The notes under the pieces were generated by a model, which made no database searches, had not been told where the DNA came from, and saw only the letters and a list, made by a program, of their open reading frames with translations. Position numbers and translations under genes: made by a program. This document shows positions 18,524 through 26,309 of a stretch of DNA of 64,000 bases, in pieces. The first letter of the stretch is position 1. Each line of letters starts with the position of its first letter. Source of the DNA: Rhodococcus sp. UNC23MFCrub1.1 (GTDB lineage: Bacteria; Actinomycetota; Actinomycetes; Mycobacteriales; Mycobacteriaceae); contig NZ_JMLQ01000005.1 in assembly GCF_000686025.1 (NCBI RefSeq), positions 227,679 to 291,678 of the forward strand. Reading direction: 5' to 3'.

Positions 18524-18895
18524 GTGGAACCTGCTCCGGTGCTGTCACTTCTCGTCGGGGTGGTTCTCCTCGGGTCCCTGTCGCTCGTGATGCGGACGCC
18601 GGGCACGAACGTGGACGTGAATTCGGCCGTGGGATTGCGCACGAAGGCGACGACGGCGTCCCGCGATGCCTGGCGAGCCGGTCATCGAGCTGCCGCGGCG
18701 CACTTTCTCGCCGTCGGTGTCATCGCTGTCGTGGTCGTCGTTCTGACGAGCACGCTCTGGCTGATCGCGTCGATCACCGAGGCCGACATCGGGCCCGCGG
18801 TGGTTTCGGTTCCCGCCGCAGGTCTCGCGGTGCAAGCTGTGATCCTGGTGGCCGCCACCGTGCGTGCGGATCGGGTGGCCAGACGTCACGCGTGA
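18524..18895 (+). CDS. SdpI-like membrane protein
   Basis: A 123-residue protein with three hydrophobic segments (residues ~5-22, 58-78 and 90-113). The soluble loop AVGLRTKATTASRDAWRAGHR matches the SdpI/YhfL family motif (GlRT...T..s..aW..aH). SdpI gives immunity to the SdpC toxin in Bacillus, but most actinobacterial members are uncharacterised. GTG at 18524 starts 3 bases after the Rv0910-like gene. Confidence 0.65.
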   Translation: MEPAPVLSLLVGVVLLGSLSLVMRTPGTNVDVNSAVGLRTKATTASRDAWRAGHRAAAAHFLAVGVIAVVVVVLTSTLWLIASITEADIGPAVVSVPAAGLAVQAVILVAATVRADRVARRHA

Positions 18896-18946
18896 TTCCG
18901 TACCCGCTGCGAGGAGGCTCGTTCGTGTGGCCGCAGCGTGGACGAA

Positions 18947-19378
18947 TCAGCCCTTCCCCGCCCTACCGGTGTCCGTCCGGCGCAGCCACCACAGCGCCGC
19001 GATCGGCAGGATCACCGGGATGAACAGGTAGCCCGATCCGAAGTGCGACCACACCGTGGGCTCCGGGAACTCCTGCGGCACGGCGTAACTGGCGATCGAG
19101 ACGGCGAGCACACCGACTATCTCGACGACGCAGGAGATGGTCGCGATGCGGCGCGACACCACGGAGGCTCGTGCGAGACACACGGTGCCGACGATGTAGA
19201 CCAGGGCGGCGAACGCGGACAGCAGGTACGCGACCGGTGCGTCGTCGAACCGGGTCCCGATCTGCACCGCCGAGCGCGACGCGGCGGCGACGGAGAACAG
19301 GGCGTAGAGGGCGATGAGGACGCGCCCGATGCCGGACCGGGTGGCCGTCTGCAGGTCCGTGCGTGCGGTGTCAGGCAT
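18947..19378 (-). CDS. hypothetical membrane protein
   Basis: A 143-residue protein with about four hydrophobic helices (around residues 19-36, 48-66, 78-98 and 113-131). The N-terminus MPDTARTDLQ is soluble, and the C-terminus is basic (RRTDTGRAGKG). I do not recognise the family. Its start overlaps the stop of the upstream membrane gene by 8 bases, so the two are likely translated together as partners. Confidence 0.65.
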   Translation of the reverse strand: MPDTARTDLQTATRSGIGRVLIALYALFSVAAASRSAVQIGTRFDDAPVAYLLSAFAALVYIVGTVCLARASVVSRRIATISCVVEIVGVLAVSIASYAVPQEFPEPTVWSHFGSGYLFIPVILPIAALWWLRRTDTGRAGKG

Positions 19379-19751
19379 GGCCGGCCCAGATCTGGTTCAG
19401 ACGCAGCACCATCACCGCGAGGGTGAGGGTGACGACGATCAGGACGGCGGTGCCGCCGCGACTTCGGTCCCCGAGGGACCACCACACACCGATCGGCAGC
19501 AGCAGCGCGAGACCGATGAGGTACGCGCCGAAGGTGACGGTGTGCACATCGCGGTCGGTGGTGGCCAGGGCGACGAAACCGACCACGGCCTGCGCGAGCA
19601 CGAGCAGCTCGATGCCGACGAGAAACCGGAAGAACACGCGGTCTCCGCGGTTCGCGAGGAGCAGCGCCTGATTGCGGATCAGCTTCACCAGTGCCCAGAC
19701 CGCGGCGACGAGTGGCAGCACGTAGAGGGCGACCGTGATGGGTGTGAGCAT
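19371..19751 (-). CDS. hypothetical membrane protein
   Basis: A 126-residue, four-helix membrane protein (segments near 4-22, 42-62, 75-92 and 98-118) with Arg-rich short loops. The family is not recognised. It lies 12 bases after the DUF3626 gene and overlaps the next membrane gene, giving a three-gene minus-strand operon. Confidence 0.65.
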   Translation of the reverse strand: MLTPITVALYVLPLVAAVWALVKLIRNQALLLANRGDRVFFRFLVGIELLVLAQAVVGFVALATTDRDVHTVTFGAYLIGLALLLPIGVWWSLGDRSRGGTAVLIVVTLTLAVMVLRLNQIWAGHA

Positions 19752-19763
19752 GGTGATCCCAGT

Positions 19764-20660
19764 TTATCCCCGTCCGATTCGTCCCTCGGCAGGTGAGGTT
19801 GCGGCCCCCGGACGGTCGGACCAGTCGTGTCCGAAGCGCGCGACGCAGTGCCAGAGCTGTTTGACGTGCTGATCGTCGTGCTCACCGGTGTTCGCGGCCT
19901 GACCGACGATGTACGCGGTGAGACGCCCGTCTCTCGCCACGGACCGTGCGAGGTCGGCGATGTGTGGTCCGCGGTAGTCGGCGCAGTGATCGAACCGACT
20001 CGATGTCAGCTCGAACCCGTGGTGCCACCGCACCGGAACTGGTGCCCGGCGTGCGATCGCGTCCAGCTCGGTCCCGCGGAACGACGGGTCGAGAACGAGT
20101 GCCTCGACATCGGTGTCGAGTCGTAGCGGTCCGTGGACATGGGCCTCGATGTAGTCGTCGAGCACGTCGACATCGTGGTGGGTGAGTGCCGTCTCGACGA
20201 GTGGCATGCGCTCACCGGTGCCGAAGGCTGTCGGCTCGTGGACGGAATCGGGGTAGCAGAAGGTGGTCCGGGGCAGCACGTCTCCGCGGAGCACCAGGTG
20301 GGAGGAGCCGAAGCGCACCGATCCGCCCGCGGGCTCCAGGCGGTGATTCAGCGAGCCGTAGATCGGGCGCTCCGATGCCGGGCCGTGGTCGTACGCCCCA
20401 CCGAACATCCGGGACTCCCATGCGTGGCGACGACCGCCGGGCGCAGGATCGAACCCGCCGTTGCTCGTGCCGGTGACGAACTGCGATCGGTACAGGTTCT
20501 CCTCGATCAGCACCTCGAGCAACGGTCGGCCGGCCACGAGCCGATCGGGATGGAAGTGCACGGTCACTCTCGTCGCCGGCGGCACGGGTGGGCCCGCCTC
20601 GACTCGCGACGCGACGTGCGCGAGTGCGAGGAGGCGTCGGGCACCCGAGGCGTCGACCAC
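19764..20660 (-). CDS. DUF3626 domain-containing protein
   Basis: A 298-residue protein carrying the DUF3626 pattern in order: VTVHFHPDRL, YRSQFVTGTSNGG, HAWESRMFGGAYD, RPIYGSLNH, VRFGSSHLVL, DYIEAHVHGPL and LDPSFRGTELD. These His/Asp/Glu-rich blocks suggest a metal- or nucleotide-dependent enzyme, but no function is established. GTG 20660 is the probable start. The gene is divergent from the Nit1C operon across a 170-base gap and heads a small operon with two membrane proteins. Confidence 0.8.
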   Translation of the reverse strand: MVDASGARRLLALAHVASRVEAGPPVPPATRVTVHFHPDRLVAGRPLLEVLIEENLYRSQFVTGTSNGGFDPAPGGRRHAWESRMFGGAYDHGPASERPIYGSLNHRLEPAGGSVRFGSSHLVLRGDVLPRTTFCYPDSVHEPTAFGTGERMPLVETALTHHDVDVLDDYIEAHVHGPLRLDTDVEALVLDPSFRGTELDAIARRAPVPVRWHHGFELTSSRFDHCADYRGPHIADLARSVARDGRLTAYIVGQAANTGEHDDQHVKQLWHCVARFGHDWSDRPGAATSPAEGRIGRG

Positions 20661-20830
20661 ACTCCGACGGTAACGCGGCGGTGTGTCGTCGGGGTTACGC
20701 GAGTGAGCAGGACGAAACAGGGCGTTGTTCCGCGGGTGACCATCCGGACATCGAGCGGGCCTGTACTGGTGTCAGCGGGACGGACGTCTCCGCACCCGAG
20801 TACTCGCTCACTCATCTTCCGGAGGTTCCC

Positions 20831-21355
20831 GTGGCCGCGTTCGATCAGACCATCCTCGACAACATGTCCGCCTCACTCGCTGAGATCCCGCACCCGTCAC
20901 TCCCCAAGGGCAGCAACATCTACGGCGGAACCAAGATCTTCCCGGACTACAAGGCGGAGGACGGCGAGTCGTACTTCACCCTCGTGCACGGCATCGCCCA
21001 CGAGTCGTCGGTGAGCTTCGTCGCCGTGCTGCAGGCGACGCGCGCTCTGCGCAAGGGCTACGAGTCGGCGATGTACTTCTACGGTCCCGGTGCCATCAAC
21101 TGCCTGGCGACCCGCGGCTTCCCCACCACCGGAGACTCCGGTTTTCCCGGCGAGCAGAACATCAACGACGCTCTCGCGACGTTCATCTCGGAGGGCGGCA
21201 CCGTGTTCTGTTGCCGATTCGGGCTCGCGCTGCACGGCGGCCGCGAGGAAGACCTCATCGAGGGCGTAGTGCCCGCGCACCCGCTGGACGTGCAGGACGC
21301 GTTGATCCACTACGCCCGCAAGGGCGCGATCATCAACTCCACGTACATGGTCTGA
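20831..21355 (+). CDS. nitB: MSMEG_0572/Sll0783 family nitrogen starvation response protein (NitB)
   Basis: A 174-residue soluble protein matching the first member of the Nit1C cluster. Conserved blocks are NIYGGTKIFPDYKAEDGESYFTL-like (positions ~28-50), RKGYESAMYFYGPGAINC and HPLDVQDALI. Its biochemical role is unknown; homologues are induced by nitrogen starvation, and in Pseudomonas the cluster is needed for growth on cyanide. GTG 20831 is preceded by GGAGG with a 5-base spacer, which decides the start. It is the first gene of an eight-gene operon; the next starts 12 bases later. Confidence 0.85.
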   Translation: MAAFDQTILDNMSASLAEIPHPSLPKGSNIYGGTKIFPDYKAEDGESYFTLVHGIAHESSVSFVAVLQATRALRKGYESAMYFYGPGAINCLATRGFPTTGDSGFPGEQNINDALATFISEGGTVFCCRFGLALHGGREEDLIEGVVPAHPLDVQDALIHYARKGAIINSTYMV

Positions 21356-21367
21356 GGTGAGACGGCG

Positions 21368-22471
21368 ATGTCCGACGTTCGACTGCAGACCCCGACCGGC
21401 CTCCGGCCTTCCCGCTCGACCAGGAACCACCGGGTCGATCTGGCCCTGCTCGGCATCCGTGGGACCCCACCGGTGCGCCGCACCGCGGGTGCGGGACCGA
21501 GCGACGACGGCCATGTGAGCATCGACGGACTCGGTGCAGCGCTGCCCCGCAATCCGTCGAGCCCCTACGTCCTGGACGGCGATCGGGTGCTGTTCGACGG
21601 GGACGACATCAGACTGGACATCGCCGCCATCGCCCGGCCGGCCTTCTACGACCTCACCACCGACGACGGTGTGCCCTACGAGAAGCTCGCCAAGCTCCAC
21701 GGCAAGGGGGTGCTGGCCACGACCGTGGTCCAGACCTGCATTCGCTACGACGAGTCGCAACGGTGTCGGTTCTGCTCCATCGAGGAGTCGTTGCGCAGCG
21801 GCGCCACCGTGGCGGTGAAGAAGCCCGCCGATCTCGCCGCCGTGGCCGAGGCGGCGGTGCGACTCGACGGCATCACCCAGATGGTCATGACGACCGGGAC
21901 CTCGGCGGGCCGAGATCGCGGGGCGTTGCACCTGGCACGCTGCGTCCGCGCGGTGCGCGCCGTGCTCCCCGACCTGCCGATCCAGGTGCAGTGCGAACCG
22001 CCCGGTGATCTCGCGACCCTCACCGAGTTGTACGACGCCGGCGCACGGTCCATCGGTATCCACGTCGAGTCCCTGGACGAGGACGTGCGGCGCCGCTGGA
22101 TGCCGGGCAAGGCGTCGGTCTCGCTCGACGAGTACCGCGCGGCATGGGCGGAGGCGGTGCGTGTCTTCGGACGCAACCAGGTGTCGACGTATCTGCTGGT
22201 CGGGCTCGGCGAGGACCCGGACGAGGTGGTTCGCGGCGCCACCGAGCTGATCGCGATGGGGGTCTATCCCTTCGTCGTCCCGTTCCGGCCACACCCGGGG
22301 ACCCTCGCGGTGGACGTCGACGGGGCCGGGGCGCCGTCCGCCGAGCTGTTGACGGACGTGAGCACTCGGGTGGCCGCGGCACTGGTGGACGCGGAGATGC
22401 TGGGGACCGACCAGAAGGCCGGGTGCGCAGCGTGTGGTGCGTGCAGCGTCCTGCAGACGATGGGTGGCTGA
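21368..22471 (+). CDS. nitD: MSMEG_0568 family radical SAM protein (NitD)
   Basis: A 367-residue radical SAM enzyme of the Nit1C cluster. The cluster-binding cysteines are Cys124, Cys133 and Cys136, a CX8CX2C spacing rather than the common CX3CX2C. The SAM-binding region includes MVMTTGTSAG. The C-terminus has Cys353, Cys356 and Cys359 (AGCAACGACS), possibly a second iron-sulfur site. The fold is biotin-synthase-like. Substrate and product are unknown. It starts at ATG 21368, and a single base separates its stop from the next start. Confidence 0.88.
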   Translation: MSDVRLQTPTGLRPSRSTRNHRVDLALLGIRGTPPVRRTAGAGPSDDGHVSIDGLGAALPRNPSSPYVLDGDRVLFDGDDIRLDIAAIARPAFYDLTTDDGVPYEKLAKLHGKGVLATTVVQTCIRYDESQRCRFCSIEESLRSGATVAVKKPADLAAVAEAAVRLDGITQMVMTTGTSAGRDRGALHLARCVRAVRAVLPDLPIQVQCEPPGDLATLTELYDAGARSIGIHVESLDEDVRRRWMPGKASVSLDEYRAAWAEAVRVFGRNQVSTYLLVGLGEDPDEVVRGATELIAMGVYPFVVPFRPHPGTLAVDVDGAGAPSAELLTDVSTRVAAALVDAEMLGTDQKAGCAACGACSVLQTMGG

Positions 22472-22472
22472 C

Positions 22473-23870
22473 ATGAGCACCGAACTGTCGATCCTCACCG
22501 GGGCACCCACCGTCGGCGCCGCCCCGTTCCTCGTCCGGCCGGCCGAGTCGGCGGCCGATCTCGCCGCCTATCACCGTCTTCGACGCGAGTCGTTCGTCGT
22601 CGAGCAGGGCTTGTTCTCGGGTACCGACCGGGACGGCGTCGACGACGATCCGCGCGCGGTCGTCCTTCTCGCGACCGCCCCCGACGGCACCGTCCTCGGC
22701 GGGGTCCGGGTGGCTCCCTGCACGGACGTCGACCTGGGATGGTGGTCGGGCAGCCGCCTCGTCGTCGCGCGGGAGAAGCGTAGTCGCGCAGTGGGACCCG
22801 CTCTGATCCGAGCCGCCTGCGCTCATGTGGAGACGGCCGGGGTGGTGCGGTTCGACGCCACCGTGCAGTCTCGCCACGTCCCGATGTTCACGGCGCTCGG
22901 GTGGACCGCCACCGGCCCCACCGTGCTGGCCGGCGCCCCGCACGAGACGATGCGCTGGACCATCGACACGGTGGCACGTCTCGTCCGGTCGACCAAGGCC
23001 GTGCTCGCAGATGTGCTGGCACCCCTGGCCACTGCGCCACTGGGGTTGGGGGCGAGTGGTTTCCGAGGCGACGACGGAGTGCCGGTGCCCGGCTCCGACA
23101 TCATCGCCGCGTGCGACGCCATCGTGCCCTCGATGGTCGAGCGCGACCCGGAGTGGGCCGGATGGTGTGCCGCCCTGGTGAATCTGAACGATCTGTCCGC
23201 CATGGGTGCGACCCCGGTGGGCATGCTGGACGCCGTCGGCGCTCCGACGACGTCGCTCCTCACCCGCGTGATCCGGGGCCTCGCCCGCGCCGGTGACGCG
23301 TGGGGGGTTCCCGTGCTCGGCGGCCACACCCAGGTGGGTGTGCCGGCGGCGCTGTCGGTCACGGCACTCGGACGGACGTCGTCGCCGGTGCGTGCGGGCG
23401 GCGGTGAGGTCGGTGACGAGCTGAGTCTCACCGCCGACCTCGGGGGCGGCTGGCGACCCGGTTACCACGGCCTGCAGTGGGACTCGACCTCCGCACGCTC
23501 CGGGTCGGACCTCCGCGAGATGGGCTCGTTCGTGGCCCGGGCAGCTCCTCGTGCGGCGAAGGACGTCAGCATGGCGGGGCTCGCGGGCACCGTCGGCATG
23601 CTGGCCGAGGCATCAGGTACGGGCGCCGAGATCGACGTCGCCCGCATACCCCGACCCGGCGGTGCCGACCTCGGCCGATGGATCACGTGCTTCCCCGGGT
23701 TCGCGATGATCACCGCGGACCGCCCCGGACGTCGGCTCCCGCCGGCCGGTCCGGCGACATCGGCCGCCTGCGGCCGCCTCACCTCGGAGCCGGGAGTCAC
23801 CTTGCGGTGGCCCGACGGCGCCACCACCTCGGCGGTCTCCGCCGCAGTCACAGGATTGGGACCAGCATGA
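22473..23870 (+). CDS. GNAT acetyltransferase - AIR synthase-like fusion (MSMEG_0567/sll0787 family; NitE-NitF)
   Basis: A 465-residue fusion. Residues ~15-165 form a GNAT acyltransferase domain (RPAESAADLAAYHRLRRESF, GGVRVAP, a CoA loop near KRSRAVGPALIRAACAH). Residues ~170-465 form a PurM/HypE-like ATP-binding domain with ADVLAPLATAPLGLGASG, LVNLNDLSAMGATPVGMLD and LGGHTQVGVP. In Pseudomonas and Synechocystis these are the separate proteins NitE and NitF; here they are one chain, as in mycobacteria. The acyl acceptor and the activated intermediate are unknown. Its stop overlaps the nitrilase start (ATGA), indicating coupling. Confidence 0.85.
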   Translation: MSTELSILTGAPTVGAAPFLVRPAESAADLAAYHRLRRESFVVEQGLFSGTDRDGVDDDPRAVVLLATAPDGTVLGGVRVAPCTDVDLGWWSGSRLVVAREKRSRAVGPALIRAACAHVETAGVVRFDATVQSRHVPMFTALGWTATGPTVLAGAPHETMRWTIDTVARLVRSTKAVLADVLAPLATAPLGLGASGFRGDDGVPVPGSDIIAACDAIVPSMVERDPEWAGWCAALVNLNDLSAMGATPVGMLDAVGAPTTSLLTRVIRGLARAGDAWGVPVLGGHTQVGVPAALSVTALGRTSSPVRAGGGEVGDELSLTADLGGGWRPGYHGLQWDSTSARSGSDLREMGSFVARAAPRAAKDVSMAGLAGTVGMLAEASGTGAEIDVARIPRPGGADLGRWITCFPGFAMITADRPGRRLPPAGPATSAACGRLTSEPGVTLRWPDGATTSAVSAAVTGLGPA

Positions 23871-24775
23871 ACGACGTAACTCTCTCGGTGGCGTCCGAGC
23901 GCTTCGGCCGCGACATGGACGAGTCGTACGCCACCATCGAGCGCACCATCGCGGAAGCACGGCGACGCGGCAGCGCGCTGCTGGTCCTGCCGGAGGCGTG
24001 CCTCGGGGGCTACCTCCCGAGTCTGGGAGGCGGAGACGAGTCGGAGGAGAAGCGCCGCACCCGGCTGCAGAACCTGCCGCCGGCCCTCGAGCTGGACGGT
24101 CCGGAGATCGCGCGAGTGTCGGCGATGGCCGGAGACATGGTGGTGACCTTCGGTTTCTGTGAGGCGGACGGTCTCACGCGGTACAACGCCGCGGTGACGG
24201 TGCACGGTGACGGGGTGCTGGGCTCGTACCGCAAGGTGCACCAGCCGCTGGGCGAGAACCTCTGCTACTCGGCGGGTTCCGAGTACCGCGCCTTCGACAC
24301 CCCGGTCGGCCGGATGGGCATGCAGATCTGTTACGACAAGGCGTTTCCCGAGGCGGCGCGGGAGATCGCACTCGACGGGGCCGAGATCATCACCTCGCTG
24401 TCGGCATGGCCGACCTCGCGGACGGGTCGTGCACCGAACATGGCCGACGATCGATGGAAGCTGCGCTTCGACATCTACGACCAGGCGCGAGCACTGGAGA
24501 ACCAGGTCGTGTGGATCGCGTCCAATCAGGCGGGGTCCTTCGGGTCGCTGGACTTCGTGTGCAGCGCCAAGATCGTCGGTCCGGGAGGGGAGATCCTCGC
24601 CGGCACGGGCGTCGAACCCGGCCTGGCGACAGCGACTCTCGATGTGCAGAAGGCGATCGCGGCGGCTCGCGGAGGTGGCATGTACAACCTTCGGGACCGC
24701 CGTCCGTCCGTGTACGGGACCCTCGTCGACGGCGACAGCATGTCTCGGGTGGACCGGGTGATGAGCCGTGCCTGA
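23867..24775 (+). CDS. nitC: Nit1/Nit6803-type nitrilase (NitC)
   Basis: A 302-residue nitrilase-superfamily enzyme with the complete triad Glu43 (VLPEACLGGYL), Lys123 (YRKVHQP) and Cys155 (GMQICYDKAFPE), plus the second conserved Glu130. It belongs to branch 1, the true nitrilases hydrolysing R-CN to acid and ammonia; in the Nit1C cluster NitC is essential for cyanide assimilation. Such nitrilases usually assemble into dimers or spiral filaments. The ATG at 23867 overlaps the upstream stop, and nitG begins inside its 3' end. A catalytically altered paralogue lies 1.5 kb downstream. Confidence 0.92.
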   Translation: MNDVTLSVASERFGRDMDESYATIERTIAEARRRGSALLVLPEACLGGYLPSLGGGDESEEKRRTRLQNLPPALELDGPEIARVSAMAGDMVVTFGFCEADGLTRYNAAVTVHGDGVLGSYRKVHQPLGENLCYSAGSEYRAFDTPVGRMGMQICYDKAFPEAAREIALDGAEIITSLSAWPTSRTGRAPNMADDRWKLRFDIYDQARALENQVVWIASNQAGSFGSLDFVCSAKIVGPGGEILAGTGVEPGLATATLDVQKAIAAARGGGMYNLRDRRPSVYGTLVDGDSMSRVDRVMSRA

Positions 24776-25052
24776 GATGACCTTCACCGTCCAGTGGCCC
24801 AACGGGTGCCGCCAACAGTGCTACTCACCGTCACTCGTCGTCCGTGACCATCTCACGGTCGGGATGCGCTACGAGATCGCCGACTTCGTGCAGCGCAGTC
24901 GACTCGCGCTCACCGAGGCCAGTGACCGGGTGCGGGCCAAGTACGGCTTCGCGTGTACCTCGGCAGCGGCGACTCTGCGCGAGATCGAGACCACCGCAGC
25001 GGCGTTCGACCACGGCACCGTGCACGTGCTCGACCTGGGAGGAGCGCGATGA
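24768..25052 (+). CDS. nitG: MSMEG_0570 family nitrogen starvation response protein (NitG)
   Basis: A 94-residue protein with the family start MPEMTFTVQWPNG, then CYSPSLVVRDHL, YEIADFVQRS and the helix LTEASDRVRAKYGFACTSA. The conserved YSPS and C-terminal RxKYG parts suggest a small binding or chaperone-like role, but none has been shown. GTG 24768 overlaps nitC by 8 bases; ATG 24777 would be the shorter alternative. Its stop overlaps the nitH start (ATGA). Confidence 0.85.
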   Translation: MPEMTFTVQWPNGCRQQCYSPSLVVRDHLTVGMRYEIADFVQRSRLALTEASDRVRAKYGFACTSAAATLREIETTAAAFDHGTVHVLDLGGAR

Positions 25053-26302
25053 CCGAGCATCACACCGTGATCGTGATCGGCGCGGGCCAGGCAGGGCTGT
25101 CCATGAGCTGGCACCTGACCCGACGCGGTGTCGACCATGTCGTCCTCGAACGGGACACCATCGCCCACGAGTGGCTGGACGGGCGGTGGGACAACTTCAC
25201 CCTGGTGACACCGAACTGGCAGTGCGTCCTGCCCGGGTACGCCTACGACGGCGACGATCCCGACGGATTCATGACCCGAGACCTGGTGTACGACTTCGTG
25301 CGGCGCTACGCCGACTCGTTCGGCGCTCCGGTCCGCGAACACGTCGCGGTGCTGTCGGTGCAGCAGGCACCCGGCGGCGGCCACGTCGTGTCGACCTCCG
25401 CCGGGTCGATGACCGCGGATCAGGTCGTGGTGGCCGTCGGTGGCTACCACGTCCCGTCGATTCCACGCCTCGCCGAGCGGGTGCCGGAGACGATCACGCA
25501 GATCCACTCGTCGGGGTACCGCAGCGCGGCGGCGCTTCCTCCGGGTGGGGTCCTGGTGGTCGGTACCGGGCAGTCCGGCGCGCAGATCGCCGAGGATCTG
25601 CACCTCGAGGGCAGGCAGGTGCACCTCGTCGCGGGGTCCGCGCCTCGTGTCGCCCGCTTCTACCGCGGACGGGACTGCGTCGCGTGGCTGCAGGACATGG
25701 GGGTGTACGACGTGTCGATCTCCGAACACGCCGGCGGACTCTCCAAGCGGGAGAGCACGAACCACTACGTGACCGGGCGGGACGGCGGACGCGACATCGA
25801 CCTGCGTGCCTTCGCGCTGGACGGGATGCGGCTGTACGGGCGGTTGACCGACGTCGGTTCGGACGGTGTCCTGCGTTTCGCGCCGACTCTCGAGCAGTCA
25901 CTCGACGCGGCGGACGCGGTGTCGGAGGGCATCAAGAACGACATCGACGCCTACATCACCAGGGCGGGACTCGACGCTCCCGTCGAGGAGCGATACACAC
26001 CGGTCTGGCGGCCCGAGTCGGAACCCACCGAGCTCGATCTCGAGGCGGCGGGCGTCACGTCCGTCGTGTGGGCCGTCGGCTTCCGCCGGGACTATCGCTG
26101 GCTGAAGGTCGGGGTGTTCGACGGTGAGGGCCACCCGGCTCACACCCGCGGTGTGACCGCGGCGGAGGGCCTGTACTTCCTGGGTCTGCCATGGCAGAAC
26201 ACCTGGGGCTCGGGCCGATTCGCGGCGGTGGCACGGGATGCGGAGTACCTCGCGGAGCAGATGTCCCCGGCGGTCGGCGCCCGCGTGCCCGCGGCGGTCT
26301 GA
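25049..26302 (+). CDS. nitH: MSMEG_0569 family flavin-dependent oxidoreductase (NitH)
   Basis: A 417-residue FAD/NADPH enzyme resembling flavin monooxygenases. The FAD-binding glycine motif is VIGAGQAGLSM (9-19) and the NADPH motif is VVGTGQSGAQIAEDL (about 171-185). A WDNFTLVTPNWQC segment and a C-terminal YFLGLPWQNTWGSGRF flavin contact are typical. It is the last of the widely conserved Nit1C genes, proposed to oxidise the cluster's intermediate; the reaction is unproven. It starts in the nitG stop (ATGA) and is followed after 7 bases by the nitrilase-like paralogue. Confidence 0.88.
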   Translation: MTEHHTVIVIGAGQAGLSMSWHLTRRGVDHVVLERDTIAHEWLDGRWDNFTLVTPNWQCVLPGYAYDGDDPDGFMTRDLVYDFVRRYADSFGAPVREHVAVLSVQQAPGGGHVVSTSAGSMTADQVVVAVGGYHVPSIPRLAERVPETITQIHSSGYRSAAALPPGGVLVVGTGQSGAQIAEDLHLEGRQVHLVAGSAPRVARFYRGRDCVAWLQDMGVYDVSISEHAGGLSKRESTNHYVTGRDGGRDIDLRAFALDGMRLYGRLTDVGSDGVLRFAPTLEQSLDAADAVSEGIKNDIDAYITRAGLDAPVEERYTPVWRPESEPTELDLEAAGVTSVVWAVGFRRDYRWLKVGVFDGEGHPAHTRGVTAAEGLYFLGLPWQNTWGSGRFAAVARDAEYLAEQMSPAVGARVPAAV

Positions 26303-26309
26303 CCGCGAG

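Noticed and set aside
15970..19023. Open frame of about 1,000 codons opposite ligD
   Set aside because: It is antisense to the three conserved LigD domains and has the composition of a GC-driven shadow frame.
20661..20830. Possible GlnR nitrogen-control box before nitB (GTAAC at 20670 and GTTAC at 20694)
   Set aside because: The spacing and the intervening half-sites do not fit the a-site/b-site pattern of GlnR; nitrogen control is plausible from the family but not shown by this sequence.
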